DNA of 64,000 bases. It comes from Rhizobiaceae bacterium. GTDB taxonomy: Bacteria; Pseudomonadota; Alphaproteobacteria; Rhizobiales; Rhizobiaceae. Each line of letters starts with the position of its first letter. Within the stretch, counting starts at the first letter, position 1. Position numbers and translations under genes: made by a program. The notes below the pieces were generated by a model that worked only from the letters and a program-made list of their open reading frames with translations, was not told the DNA's origin and did not search any database. Location of the stretch: the NCBI GenBank assembly GCA_016742175.1, contig JACVCH010000004.1, positions 248,001 to 312,000 on the forward strand, in the 5' to 3' direction. Shown piece after piece: positions 1-8,617 of this stretch.

Positions 1-239
1 GTGACTTCCTTCAGCGCCTTCGACACCATCGTCGTCTCGAAGGAGAGCATGGCCTGGTCGAGTGGCGTCAGGTCGTGGATCTCGACGGCGCCGCGGCGTT
101 GCGGGATCATGATCAGCCATGGCCAGCGCGCATCGTTCATGATCCGAAGCTCGCACAGGCCGAGCCAGATCACTTCGCGGCTGTCGCGTTCAAGCTTCCT
201 GTCGAGCTCGAAACCGCCAGCCCTGTGCGGCATGTCCAT
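1..239 (-). CDS. HIT-family protein, N-terminal part (truncated by window edge)
   Basis: About 79 residues are visible, reading leftward off the window. The start ATG at 239 is preceded by a strong GGAGG site. The translated piece contains WPWLIMIPQR followed by an 'EIHDLTPLDQ' stretch, which is typical of alphaproteobacterial histidine-triad (HIT) nucleotide-binding proteins. The diagnostic H-x-H-x-H motif would lie beyond the left edge, so the family call rests on the N-terminal half only. HIT proteins hydrolyse or transfer nucleoside monophosphates in the cytoplasm. It is divergent from ffs-dnaX. Confidence 0.72.
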   Translation of the reverse strand, partial: MDMPHRAGGFELDRKLERDSREVIWLGLCELRIMNDARWPWLIMIPQRRGAVEIHDLTPLDQAMLSFETTMVSKALKEV

Positions 240-321
240 GTCTCCCTCCTCTGCCAGGGTTGCGAGGCTAGAGCGTTTCCCCGCCCGATGGACGCAAATC
301 GTTCCACCTTTCGATCCGGCC

Positions 322-350
322 TTGCATTCGCCTTTCGAATTGCCGATATG
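322..350 (+). promoter_or_regulatory. Predicted sigma-70-type promoter of ffs
   Basis: A -35 element TTGCAT (322-327) and a -10 element GATATG (345-350) are separated by 17 bp. Transcription would start about seven bases downstream, matching the 5' end of the SRP RNA stem at about 357. Confidence 0.55.
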
Positions 351-356
351 GGGCGC

Positions 357-453
357 GGGAGGTTGGTGGTGGACGAGCCACTCGCCAACCGGGTCAGGTC
401 CGGAAGGAAGCAGCCCTAACGAGCCCCGGCACGGGTCACCGTGCCAGCCTCCC
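357..453 (+). ncRNA. ffs: Signal recognition particle RNA (4.5S, small bacterial type)
   Basis: The conserved SRP apical domain is visible, with GGTCAGGTCCGGAAGGAAGC followed by AGCCCTAACGAG (about 391-422); this is the Ffh-binding helix 8 with its GGAA tetraloop. The outer stem is formed by GGGAGGTTGG (357-366) and CCAGCCTCCC (444-453), giving an RNA of about 97 nt, the usual length of the small bacterial form. With Ffh it targets nascent membrane proteins to FtsY and the translocon. It lies just upstream of dnaX, an arrangement I recall from other Rhizobiales. The exact ends are inferred from the stem. Confidence 0.93.
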
Positions 454-573
454 ACCATTTCCCCGGCCTTGCGTCCGAGCCGTTTGCGGCATTGACGCCT
501 GGCCGTGTCGGGGACGACACTCGCGCCGCGAGGATGATCCGGGCCTTCGGGCTCATGGCACGAGCGAGACTTG

Positions 574-2409
574 ATGGACGAAACTCCGCAGATCGAGACG
601 AGCCGTCCGCAGGGACCCTACCGGGTCCTGGCGCGCAAATATCGCCCGCGCGACTTTTCCACCCTGATCGGCCAGGAGCCGATGGTGCGCACGCTCACCA
701 ACGCGTTCGCCACCGGCCGCATCGCGCAGGCCTGGATGCTGACCGGCGTGCGCGGCGTCGGCAAGACGACCACCGCCCGCATCCTCGCCCGCGCGCTCAA
801 CTACAAGACCGACGCCGTCAGCCAGCCGACCGTCGACCTCTCGGTCCCCGGCGAGCATTGCGAAGCGATCATGGAAGGCCGCCATGTCGACGTGGTCGAG
901 ATGGACGCCGCCTCGCATACCGGCATCGACGACATTCGCGAGATCATCGAGCAGGTTCGCTATGCGCCGGTTTCCGCGCGCTACAAGGTCTACATCATCG
1001 ACGAAGTGCACATGCTCTCGACGCAGGCCTTCAACGGCCTGTTGAAGACGCTCGAGGAGCCGCCGCCGCACGTCAAGTTCATCTTCGCGACGACCGAAAT
1101 CCGCAAGGTGCCGATCACTGTGCTGTCGCGCTGCCAGCGCTTCGACCTGCGCCGCGTCGATGCCGGGCTGCTGACCGCCCATCTGCGCGGCATCGCGCAA
1201 AAGGAGGACGTCGCGATCGACGACGACGCGCTCGCGATGATCGCGCGGGCTGCGGAGGGCTCGGTGCGCGATTCGCTGTCGATCCTCGATCAGGCGATCG
1301 CGCACGGTTCGGGCACGGTGACCGCCGAGGCGGTGCGCGACATGCTCGGCCTTGCCGACCGCGCCCGCGTCATCGACCTCTTCGAACTCCTGATGAAGGG
1401 CGACGTCGCCGGCGCGCTGGGTGAATTCCGCGGCCAGTACGATGCCGGCGCGGACCCCGCGACCGTCCTCACCGACCTTGCCGAGTTCAACCATCTCGTC
1501 ACCCGCATCCGTTTCGTGCCGAACGCCGCCGACGACGCCTCCATCTCGCAGGAAGAGCGCCAGCGCGGGCGCGAATATGCGGACGGGCTTTCGGTGCGCG
1601 TCCTGTCGCGCACATGGCAGATGCTCTTGAAGGGCATCACCGAGGTGCAGAGCGCGTCGCGGCCGGTGAGCGCCGCCGAGATGGTGCTGATCCGCATCGC
1701 CCATGCCGCGACGCTGCCGACGCTCGACGAGGCGCTGAAGTCGCTGGAAGGCGACGCGCCGGTGCGCACGCTGCTGCAGGGCACGCCGCAAACGACCCCG
1801 ACCAGCGCCCGCGCGCCGGCGCCAGTCGATGCCATTGCCGCGCAGCCCGTCGCGGTGGGATCGAATGGCGGCGGACAGACGATGCGGCTGGTGCGCACTG
1901 AGCCTGAGCCCTTACCCGTCGCCGCGCCGCAGCCGCAGGTCGAGGAAGCGCCCGCCGGGCCGCGCATCGCGTCGATGACCGATCTCGTCGCCTTGTGCGA
2001 CGCCAATCGCGACATGGCGCTGAAGGTCCAGATCAAGCAGTTCCTGCGACCCGTGAAATTCGATCCGGGCCGCATCGAGGTCAGCCTCACCGAACACGCG
2101 CCGCGCATGCTGGTCAGCGATCTGACGACCCGACTGCACACCTGGACCGGCCGGCGCTGGGTCGTCACGATTTCGCGCGAGCGCGGCGGCGACACGCTGT
2201 CGGAAATCGAGCAGGCGCGGCGCGACGTCGCCCTCCTCGACGCCAAGAACGACCCTTCCGTCGCCGCGATCCTCGCCCGCTTTCCCGGCGCGAAGATCAT
2301 CGACGTGCGGCTGCCCGACGCCGTCGGCACGCCCGAGATCGAGATCGAAAGCGACGAGGTGCCGGTCGATCCGGGCATCGGCGACCTCGATGACGACGAC
2401 GACATCTGA
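574..2409 (+). CDS. dnaX: DNA polymerase III subunits gamma/tau
   Basis: This 611-residue protein is the AAA+ clamp-loader motor that loads the DnaN sliding clamp; the tau C-terminus tethers the polymerase core and helicase. Walker A (GVRGVGKTT, residues 58-66), Walker B/DExx (IIDEVH, 141-146) and the SRC sensor motif (185-187) are all visible. A Pro/Ala-rich linker spans roughly 400-460 and a tau-like C-terminal domain follows, ending in an acidic DDDDDI tail. The four-cysteine zinc module of E. coli DnaX is not present: only Cys96 lies in that segment, which I believe is common in rhizobia. ATG at 574 is chosen; a TTG at 571 is in frame directly before it. ybaB follows after 15 bases. Confidence 0.97.
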   Translation: MDETPQIETSRPQGPYRVLARKYRPRDFSTLIGQEPMVRTLTNAFATGRIAQAWMLTGVRGVGKTTTARILARALNYKTDAVSQPTVDLSVPGEHCEAIMEGRHVDVVEMDAASHTGIDDIREIIEQVRYAPVSARYKVYIIDEVHMLSTQAFNGLLKTLEEPPPHVKFIFATTEIRKVPITVLSRCQRFDLRRVDAGLLTAHLRGIAQKEDVAIDDDALAMIARAAEGSVRDSLSILDQAIAHGSGTVTAEAVRDMLGLADRARVIDLFELLMKGDVAGALGEFRGQYDAGADPATVLTDLAEFNHLVTRIRFVPNAADDASISQEERQRGREYADGLSVRVLSRTWQMLLKGITEVQSASRPVSAAEMVLIRIAHAATLPTLDEALKSLEGDAPVRTLLQGTPQTTPTSARAPAPVDAIAAQPVAVGSNGGGQTMRLVRTEPEPLPVAAPQPQVEEAPAGPRIASMTDLVALCDANRDMALKVQIKQFLRPVKFDPGRIEVSLTEHAPRMLVSDLTTRLHTWTGRRWVVTISRERGGDTLSEIEQARRDVALLDAKNDPSVAAILARFPGAKIIDVRLPDAVGTPEIEIESDEVPVDPGIGDLDDDDDI

Positions 2410-2424
2410 ACCACGGAGATCACG

Positions 2425-2748
2425 ATGAAAGACCTTCTCGGCATGATGGGCAAAGCCCGCGAGATGCAGGCCAAGTTCCAGCAGATGCAGGAGGAACTGG
2501 CCAATGTGGAAGCGTCCGGCCAGTCCGCGGGCGGCCTCGTCCAGGTCACGCTGGCCGGCAAGTTCGAGATGAAGTCGCTGAAGATCGACCCCTCGCTCTT
2601 CAAGGAAGACGACGTGGAGATTCTCGAGGATTTGATCCTCGCCGCGCATAACGACGCCAAGACCAAGGTCGAGGCGATCATGCAGCAGAAGACGCAGGAA
2701 CTGACCGCCGGCCTGCCGATCCCGCCCGGCATGAAGCTGCCCTTCTAG
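2425..2748 (+). CDS. YbaB/EbfC-family nucleoid-associated protein
   Basis: A 107-residue protein starting [15 protein letters not shown] and ending with the PPGMKLPF tail seen in alphaproteobacterial YbaB. It belongs to the small dimeric DNA-binding family that coats DNA without strong sequence specificity. A helical N-terminus with repeated Gln/Glu residues precedes the beta-rich core. The start follows a GGAG-containing site. It sits 15 bp after dnaX; the dnaX-ybaB-recR order is a conserved bacterial cluster, here interrupted by a hydrolase gene. Confidence 0.95.
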   Translation: MKDLLGMMGKAREMQAKFQQMQEELANVEASGQSAGGLVQVTLAGKFEMKSLKIDPSLFKEDDVEILEDLILAAHNDAKTKVEAIMQQKTQELTAGLPIPPGMKLPF

Positions 2749-2920
2749 GTTGCGGTTAACGCGTTCATAAGCATTTGAACGATAGGATCGGGCATATCCG
2801 GTTTTGATCGCGGAGTTTCGGCACAGGCGCGTTTGTGGCGCACCTGCCCCTTTTTTGCCGCAAATCACCCTTTCAAAATCGTCGACGAAACGGCGGGGGC
2901 CGTTCGGAGAGGTTTGTAAC

Positions 2921-3700
2921 GTGTTCTTTCGGCTCCCGGCCGCGGCCTGCGCGGTCGCCCTTTCGCTTGTCGTCTCCGCCTGCACCTCCAGCAGCGACCT
3001 TCTCGACGACGTCGTGACGTCCTCGGTCAAGCCCGTCGCGGCGACGGCCAGCAACCGCGATTGCATGGCCCGCGCGATGTTCTTCGAGTCGAACCGGTCG
3101 AGCCGCGAAGGCCTCGTTGCCGTCGGCACGGTGGTGATGAACCGCGTGAACTCGGGCGAATATCCCAAGACCATCTGCGGCGTGGTCGGCCAGAAGAACC
3201 AGTTCGCGCCGGGCGTCATGACCCGCAAGATGGATTCGAAGGCCCTGCCGGACGTGATGGCCGCCGCCGACGCCGTGCTTGCCGGCGAGCGGCACCCGAT
3301 GGTGCAGAACGCCAAGTTCTTCCACACGGCCGGCCTGAACTTTCCCTATCCCAACATGCACTACGTGCTGAAGGCGGGCGGCAACGCATTCTACGAAAAG
3401 CGCGGGCGCGAGGAGCGCGCCGCCAAGGGCGTGCGCCCGCAGTCGCAGCTCGCCGCGGCCGGCCGCGTCGAGGGCAAGCAGGCACGCGTCCAGGTCGCCG
3501 CCGCGCCCGCGACCCAGCCGCAGCCGGAGCGTTTCGGCACACCGCAGGCCGCGCCGGCCGTCCCGCAGATGGAAACGGCGCAGGCGTCTGCCCCGGCAGG
3601 CACGGCCACCGAAGCGCTTTCCTTCGGGGTCGACCAGACCAAGGCCGACGCGATCGGCGCGCTGATCCTCGACCAAAGCAGGACCGGGTCGACCGACTGA
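2921..3700 (+). CDS. SleB-like cell wall hydrolase, predicted lipoprotein
   Basis: A 259-residue protein starting at GTG 2921, with a GGAGAGG site 9-17 bases upstream. The N-terminus is a lipoprotein signal with a lipobox VVSAC (lipidated Cys21). Residues about 47-160 match the Hydrolase_2/SleB family: the segment CMARAMFFESNRSSREG contains the likely catalytic Glu56, followed by a V-x-M-N-R-V stretch and an 'FFHTAGLNFPYP' region near the end of the domain. The C-terminal 90 residues are Ala/Pro/Gln-rich and probably disordered. It should act on periplasmic peptidoglycan from a membrane anchor. An upstream in-frame ATG at 2804 would bury the signal peptide and is not used. It lies between ybaB and recR. 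Confidence 0.88.
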   Translation: MFFRLPAAACAVALSLVVSACTSSSDLLDDVVTSSVKPVAATASNRDCMARAMFFESNRSSREGLVAVGTVVMNRVNSGEYPKTICGVVGQKNQFAPGVMTRKMDSKALPDVMAAADAVLAGERHPMVQNAKFFHTAGLNFPYPNMHYVLKAGGNAFYEKRGREERAAKGVRPQSQLAAAGRVEGKQARVQVAAAPATQPQPERFGTPQAAPAVPQMETAQASAPAGTATEALSFGVDQTKADAIGALILDQSRTGSTD

Positions 3701-3743
3701 GTTCGACCTACACATCGACGGGTTTCGGCGCTAAACCGGGACC

Positions 3744-4349
3744 ATGTCGAAGAGAATCGCCGGCCCCGAAATCGAACGTCTGATCCAGCTCCTGGCCAAG
3801 GTGCCGGGGCTCGGGCCGCGTTCGGCGCGGCGCGCGGCGCTGCATCTCATCAAGAAGAAGGAGCAGCTTTTCGTGCCGCTCACCGCCGCCATGGGCGAGG
3901 CGGTGGAGAAGGTGCGCGTCTGTTCCACATGCGGCAATGTCGATACATCCGATCCCTGCACAATCTGCACCGATCCGCGCCGCGAGGACGCGACGCTGAT
4001 CGTGGTCGAGGACGTCGCGGATCTCTGGGCACTCGAACGCGCGGCGGCGATGAACGTGCGCTACCACGTCCTCGGCGGCACGCTCTCGCCGCTCGACGGC
4101 GTCGGGCCGGACGACCTCAACATCAGAGCGCTGATCGCGCGCGTCGCTTCGGGCGCGGTGACGGAGGTCATCCTCGCGGTCAACGCGACCGTCGAGGGCC
4201 AGACGACGGCGCATTACATCACCGACCAGTTGTCGAGCTTCGACATCAAGGTCACGCGGCTCGCGCACGGCGTGCCGGTCGGCGGGGAACTCGACTATCT
4301 CGACGAGGGAACGCTGACCGCGGCGCTGAAGTCGCGCACGGCGTTTTGA
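3744..4349 (+). CDS. recR: Recombination protein RecR
   Basis: A 201-residue protein of standard family length. An N-terminal helix-hairpin-helix ([12 protein letters not shown], 19-30) is followed by a four-cysteine zinc finger (Cys60, 63, 72, 75) and a Toprim domain starting near residue 84 (LIVVED) with [14 protein letters not shown] further on. RecR works with RecF and RecO to load RecA at gaps during recombinational repair; recF is also in this window. It is the third member of the dnaX-ybaB-recR cluster. Confidence 0.97.
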   Translation: MSKRIAGPEIERLIQLLAKVPGLGPRSARRAALHLIKKKEQLFVPLTAAMGEAVEKVRVCSTCGNVDTSDPCTICTDPRREDATLIVVEDVADLWALERAAAMNVRYHVLGGTLSPLDGVGPDDLNIRALIARVASGAVTEVILAVNATVEGQTTAHYITDQLSSFDIKVTRLAHGVPVGGELDYLDEGTLTAALKSRTAF

Positions 4350-4359
4350 GGGAGGAAGA

Positions 4360-5715
4360 ATGAAAGGCCGAGTTCCACGTTGCCCCCCTCTGTCCTGCCG
4401 GACAATTCCCCCGCGAGGGGGGAGATCACGCGGTGTCGGCGACGAGACTAATCTCCCCCCTTGCGGGGGAGATGTCCGGCAGGACAGAGGGGGGCGCCGT
4501 AAAGCGCTGGCTTTCCTAATTTTCCTCCTCCTACCCCTCCCCACCGTCGCCCAGTCCATCGACCAACAATTCCGCACCTGGCTCCAGAACGACCTCTGGC
4601 CGGAAGCTTCCCGCGCCGGCGTCTCGCAATCCACGTTCGACGCCGCCTTCGCCAATATCGGCCCCAATCTCGATCTGCCCGACCTCGTCATGCCGGGCCA
4701 GTCCGCGCAAACGCCGCAGCGACAGCATCAGGCGGAGTTCGGCTCGCCCGGCAACTACTTCGCCGAGAACATCGTCGGCGGCGTCACCGCGGGCGGGCGG
4801 CAGCGGGCGGGGCGGCTCGGCCCGGTGCTGCGCGATCTCGAAGCGCGCTACGGCGTTCCCGGCGGCATCCTCCTTGCCGTCTGGGGTCGCGAGAGCGGGT
4901 TCGGAGCGGCGAAGATCCCGCACAACGCCTTCCAGGTGCTCGGCACCAAGGCGTTCATGGCGACGCGCAAGGAGATGTTTCGCGCCGAGGTCATCGCCGC
5001 CTTGTTGATGGTCGAGCGCGGCCATGCGCGCGTTGCGGACATGAAATCGTCCTGGGCCGGCGCGCTCGGCCAGCCGCAGTTCCTGCCGACCTCCTATCTT
5101 CAGCACGCAACCGCCTATTCCGGCGGGCGGGCCGACATCTGGGGCTCGGAGGCCGATACGCTCGCCTCGATCGCCAACTACCTCGCCCATTTCGGCTGGG
5201 TGCGGGGGCGCGATTGGGGCTTCGAGGTCTCCGTGCCGGCCGGCGTTTCCTGCGCGCTTGAAGGTCCCGACCGTGGCCGTCCGATCTCGGAATGGGCGTC
5301 GATGGGCGTCGCGCGCGTCTCGGGCCGGCCATTCCCGGACCACGAAATGCGCGGCGAGGGCTTCCTCATGATGCCGGCCGGGCGCTCCGGCCCCGCCTTC
5401 CTCGTCACGCCGAACTTCTACGTCATCAAGGAATACAACGAGAGCGACCTCTACGCGCTCTTCGTCGGCCATGCGGGCGACCGCATCACCTATGGCGACA
5501 GCCGCTTTTCAGGCGCATGGGGCAATGTCGGCGGCTTGATGCGCTCCGACGTCGCCGCCATGCAGCGCGGACTGCAGGCGCTCGGCTACGACACCGGCGG
5601 CGCCGATGGGCTCGCCGGCTTCCGCACCCGCCGCTCCATCGGCGAATGGCAGCAGAAGAACGGCCAGGCGCCGACCTGTTTCCCGGATGCGGGCATCGTG
5701 CGCGCGCTGCGGTAA
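4360..5715 (+). CDS. MltB-type lytic murein transglycosylase with palindrome-bearing leader
   Basis: This 451-residue protein cleaves the MurNAc-GlcNAc bond in the periplasm. The SLT_2/MltB domain covers about 65-370, with the catalytic Glu in WGRESGFG (Glu178). A C-terminal peptidoglycan-binding domain (about 385-445) contains 'MQRGLQALGYDTGGADG'. The ATG at 4360 has an excellent GGGAGGAAGA site, and no other ATG, GTG or TTG in frame occurs before the hydrophobic signal core (residues about 49-61, ending near TVAQS). Codons 8-45 are therefore contributed by an inverted-repeat element inserted in frame, giving an odd Pro/Gly/Cys/Arg-rich n-region. Whether export still works is unknown. It begins 10 bases after recR. 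Confidence 0.9.
   Translation: MKGRVPRCPPLSCRTIPPRGGRSRGVGDETNLPPCGGDVRQDRGGRRKALAFLIFLLLPLPTVAQSIDQQFRTWLQNDLWPEASRAGVSQSTFDAAFANIGPNLDLPDLVMPGQSAQTPQRQHQAEFGSPGNYFAENIVGGVTAGGRQRAGRLGPVLRDLEARYGVPGGILLAVWGRESGFGAAKIPHNAFQVLGTKAFMATRKEMFRAEVIAALLMVERGHARVADMKSSWAGALGQPQFLPTSYLQHATAYSGGRADIWGSEADTLASIANYLAHFGWVRGRDWGFEVSVPAGVSCALEGPDRGRPISEWASMGVARVSGRPFPDHEMRGEGFLMMPAGRSGPAFLVTPNFYVIKEYNESDLYALFVGHAGDRITYGDSRFSGAWGNVGGLMRSDVAAMQRGLQALGYDTGGADGLAGFRTRRSIGEWQQKNGQAPTCFPDAGIVRALR
4383..4494 (+). repeat. Palindromic repeat element, copy 1 (inside coding sequence)
   Basis: Two arms of about 43 bp, near-perfect inverted repeats, bound a loop of about 24 bases. Each arm contains a smaller hairpin of the form CCCCCGCnnGGGGG. 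The arms start CCCCCTCTGTCCTGCCGGAC. The same arms recur at 58273-58448. Its loop matches the reverse complement of part of the loop in that copy (GGCGACGAGA against TCTCGTCGCC), so the two copies lie in opposite orientations. Confidence 0.9.
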
Positions 5716-5736
5716 TTTTTTCGGTAGCCGCGGGAA

Positions 5737-5769
5737 CCCAAATGCGCCCAGCGCCTTGAAGCATTTGGG
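5737..5769 (+). repeat. Short inverted repeat upstream of the Kazal lipoprotein gene
   Basis: CCCAAATGC (5737-5745) and GCATTTGGG (5761-5769) form a perfect 9-bp stem with a 15-base loop between the transglycosylase stop and the next start. It has no T-run directly after it, so it may be an mRNA structure or operator rather than a terminator. Confidence 0.45.
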
Positions 5770-5793
5770 ACGGGTCTGTTTTGGAGTGAACTC

Positions 5794-6249
5794 ATGAAAT
5801 TCGAATTTTCCGGATTGAAGACCGGATTGCTGGCCGTCGCCGGCGCCGGTCTTCTGGCTTCCTGCGTCGTCGTCGAGGAAGGCCCGCGGCCCCTGCCGCC
5901 GCGCCCCGGCCCGGAGCCGATCTGTACGCAGCAATATGATCCGGTCTGCGGCGAGCGCGGACGTGACCTGCAGACTTTCCCGAATGCGTGCGTGGCGCGC
6001 GCCGAAGGCTATCGCATCGCCTATGGCGGCGAGTGCCGGCGCGGCGGCGGCTCGAACTGGGATCGTCCGGGACGTCCAGGCGGCCCCGGCTGGGATCGTC
6101 CGGGCCGGCCCGGACCCGACCGCCCGCAATTCTGCACGCGCGAATACGCGCCGGTCTGCGCGACCCGCGGCAACCGCCAGCAGACCTTCGGCAATGCCTG
6201 CGAGGCCGAGGCCGCGGGCTGGAACATCCGCCGCGGCGGCGAGTGCTGA
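5794..6249 (+). CDS. Lipoprotein with two Kazal-type inhibitor-like domains
   Basis: A 151-residue predicted lipoprotein. The signal sequence ends in a lipobox LLASC (Cys25), followed by a Pro-rich spacer. Two similar cysteine-rich modules follow: residues about 44-81 (C-x6-PVCG... through GEC) and about 115-151 (C-x6-PVCA... through GGEC). Both show the Kazal pattern PVC, a central N-A-C and a terminal GEC. They are joined by a Gly/Pro/Arg/Asp/Trp-rich repeat linker (GRPG units). Kazal domains inhibit serine proteases in animals; bacterial members are mostly uncharacterised. The lipid anchor would place it at a membrane, in periplasm or at the surface. A terminator follows directly. Confidence 0.85.
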   Translation: MKFEFSGLKTGLLAVAGAGLLASCVVVEEGPRPLPPRPGPEPICTQQYDPVCGERGRDLQTFPNACVARAEGYRIAYGGECRRGGGSNWDRPGRPGGPGWDRPGRPGPDRPQFCTREYAPVCATRGNRQQTFGNACEAEAAGWNIRRGGEC

Positions 6250-6260
6250 CCTGAAGATGG

Positions 6261-6290
6261 AAAAGGCCGGCGCGATGCCGGCCTTTTTCT
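6261..6290 (+). terminator. Rho-independent terminator after the Kazal lipoprotein gene
   Basis: AAAGGCCGGC/GCCGGCCTTT stem with a short CGAT-containing loop and a T-run. The A-run on the left arm means it could also terminate the convergent leftward gene. Confidence 0.85.
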
Positions 6291-6293
6291 TTG

Positions 6294-7304
6294 CTACTCG
6301 GCGGCGGCGCTCATCGCCGTCAGTCCGTGGACATCGGCCAGTATCTCGAAGGACCGCACGCGCGCCGCGTGATCATGAATCTGCGCGGTCACCATCAGTT
6401 CGTCCGCGCCGGTGCGCGCGATGAAGGCGTCGAGGCCGTCCTTGATCTTCTGCGGCGCGCCGACAATGGCGCAAGTAAGCGCCTGATCGAGCATCGCCTT
6501 CGCCATCGGCTCGAGCCCGGCTTCGAAATTCTCGACCGGTTTCGGCAGCTTGCCGGGACGGCCTGATCGAAGGTTCACGAAGGCCTGCTGCAGCGAGGAG
6601 AACAGATAGCGCGCTTCCTCGTCGCTCGGCGCGGCGACGATGTTCAGCCCCGCCATGACATGCGGCTTGTCGAGGTATTCCGAAGGCTCGAAGCGCGTCC
6701 GGTAGATTTCCAGTGCATGGTCGAGCTCGGCCGGCGCGAAATGCGAGGCGAACGCGTAGGGAAGCCCAAGCGCTGCGGCAAGCTGCGCGCCGTAGAGGCT
6801 CGACCCGAGAATCCAGACCGGCACGTTTGTCCCCTCGCCCGGCACCGCGCGCACGCGCTGCGAGGGCTCGGCCGGCTTGAAATAGGCCAGCAGTTCGAGG
6901 ACGTCGTTCGGGAACTGGTTGACATCTCCCGACAGCGACCGGCGCAGCGCATGCGCGGTCAACTGGTCGGTGCCCGGCGCGCGGCCGAGCCCGAGGTCGA
7001 TGCGGCCGGGATAGAGCGAGGCGAGCGTGCCGAACTGCTCGGCGATGACGAGCGGCGCGTGGTTCGGCAGCATAACGCCGCCGGCGCCGACGCGAATGCG
7101 CGACGTGCCGCCGGCGACGTGGCCGATGACGACGGAGGTCGCCGCGCTCGCGATGCCGGGCATGTTGTGATGCTCGGCCAGCCAGTAGCGGTTGTAGCCG
7201 AGCCGGTCGGCGTTGCGGGCGAGGTCGAGCGTGTTGGCGAGCGCCTCGGCGGTCGTCGCGCCGTCGGGCACGGGCGAAAGGTCGAGTACGGAAAGAAGGG
7301 TCAT
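6294..7304 (-). CDS. Luciferase-like (LLM class) flavin-dependent monooxygenase
   Basis: A 336-residue protein of the bacterial luciferase-like family. The N-terminal barrel strand (LSVLDLSPV), the '[15 protein letters not shown]' segment and '[24 protein letters not shown]' are hallmarks of the YhbW/alkanal-monooxygenase-like group. '[16 protein letters not shown]' follows at about residues 94-109. These enzymes use FMNH2 and oxygen on small organic substrates; the substrate here cannot be read from sequence. It lies 59 bases downstream of the permease gene on the same strand. Confidence 0.9.
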   Translation of the reverse strand: MTLLSVLDLSPVPDGATTAEALANTLDLARNADRLGYNRYWLAEHHNMPGIASAATSVVIGHVAGGTSRIRVGAGGVMLPNHAPLVIAEQFGTLASLYPGRIDLGLGRAPGTDQLTAHALRRSLSGDVNQFPNDVLELLAYFKPAEPSQRVRAVPGEGTNVPVWILGSSLYGAQLAAALGLPYAFASHFAPAELDHALEIYRTRFEPSEYLDKPHVMAGLNIVAAPSDEEARYLFSSLQQAFVNLRSGRPGKLPKPVENFEAGLEPMAKAMLDQALTCAIVGAPQKIKDGLDAFIARTGADELMVTAQIHDHAARVRSFEILADVHGLTAMSAAAE

Positions 7305-7363
7305 CGCGTCATCCGGGCATGTTCAATGCCCGGATATAGGAAAGGCCGTCGCCGCTCGCCAAC

Positions 7364-8527
7364 TCACGGCGTGACGCTTTGCGCCTCTTCCTTGTTCTCT
7401 TCCTCTTCCTCGGCCGTCTGCTGCGCCGAGAGGAAGTTGCCGACATGGCTCAGGCTCTCGAAATGGTCGCAGAAAACCTTGATGACGACGAGCAGCGGCA
7501 CCGCGATCAGCGCGCCGACGAAGCCCCACAGCCACGACCAGAACGCGACCGCGATGAAGATCGCCACCGCGTTGATCTCGAGCCGTCGCCCGACGATCAG
7601 CGGGTTGATGAAATTGCCCTCGAGGATGTTGCAGAAGAGGACGAAGGCCGGCGGCACCATCGCGTAGGCGAGGCTGTCGAAGGTGACGATCGACAGGACC
7701 GCGACGAGGAGGATCGTGATCGCCGCGCCGACATAGGGCAGGAAGTTCAACAGGCCTGCGGCGACGCCGAAGACGAACGGCATCGGCATGCCCAGCGCCC
7801 ACAGGCCCGCGCCGACGGCGATGCCAAGGCCCGTATTGATCGCCGCGACCGTCAGCAGATAACGGGAGATTTCGCGCTCGACGTCGTAGACGACGCGCAA
7901 GGCGCGCTTCTTCTCGCTCATCTTGGTGAAGGACTGGATGATCTTTTCGTAGAACATCGTCCCCGAGGCGAGCAGGAAGAGCGATAGGACGAAGGTGATC
8001 GCGGCCGTCGTTGAGCCCGACAGGAGGTTGCCGGCCGCACGCGAGACGATGCCGGGCTGCGAGACGACGACGCGCTGGACATCCGGCTCCGACGTCGTCT
8101 CGGCCGCTTCGTCGACCTGGCGCGAGACTTCCATGAAGCGCTCGAACGGACGGCGCAGATCCTCGAGGCGCTCGGTCAGGCGCTGGCCGATGGCCGGCGC
8201 ATCGTTGACGAGTTCGACGACCGGGCCGGACAGGAAATAGCCGGTCGTGCCGATCGCCGTCATCGACATGAAGACGAGCAGCGTCGCCGACAGCGCCTCG
8301 GGCACGCCGCGCTTGCGCAGGAAGCGCACGATCGGCGTCAGCATCAGCGCCAGCAGGAAGGCGAGCACGATCGGCATGAAGAAGTCGCGCGCGAAATAGA
8401 GCGCGTAGACGACGGCGAACATGAAGAGGCCAAGCATGAACGTGCGGATGAGGCGCAGATCCCGGTCGCGCGCGGGTACGGGTTCGGGCGGCACGGACGG
8501 CCCCGCTGGATCGAATTCGCTCTTCAT
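7364..8527 (-). CDS. AI-2E family transporter (PerM/TqsA-like permease)
   Basis: A 387-residue integral membrane protein with about eight hydrophobic segments. An N-terminal pair (about residues 28-65, including ALYFARDFFMPIVLAFLLAL) precedes a soluble central region (about 110-180), and a C-terminal membrane block carries 'NFLPYVGAAITI' and 'FWSWLWGFVGALIAVPLLV', motifs typical of the family. The members export or exchange varied small solutes; the AI-2 name does not prove a quorum-sensing role. The ATG at 8527 has a CGGGGAAC site; an in-frame ATG at 8548 would add seven residues. The C-terminus is very acidic (EEEEENKEE). Confidence 0.9.
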   Translation of the reverse strand: MKSEFDPAGPSVPPEPVPARDRDLRLIRTFMLGLFMFAVVYALYFARDFFMPIVLAFLLALMLTPIVRFLRKRGVPEALSATLLVFMSMTAIGTTGYFLSGPVVELVNDAPAIGQRLTERLEDLRRPFERFMEVSRQVDEAAETTSEPDVQRVVVSQPGIVSRAAGNLLSGSTTAAITFVLSLFLLASGTMFYEKIIQSFTKMSEKKRALRVVYDVEREISRYLLTVAAINTGLGIAVGAGLWALGMPMPFVFGVAAGLLNFLPYVGAAITILLVAVLSIVTFDSLAYAMVPPAFVLFCNILEGNFINPLIVGRRLEINAVAIFIAVAFWSWLWGFVGALIAVPLLVVIKVFCDHFESLSHVGNFLSAQQTAEEEEENKEEAQSVTP

Positions 8528-8617
8528 GACCGTTCCCCGGACTGCCATCCGCGAATGCCGGCGGCAATCTGGCGGATTGCAGGCTGAAACGCGGCGCCGG
8601 GGCTTTCGTTCCTGACG

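Noticed and set aside
1-495. Plus-strand frame over the HIT gene and ffs
   Set aside because: It overlaps the SRP RNA and the better supported minus-strand HIT reading frame.
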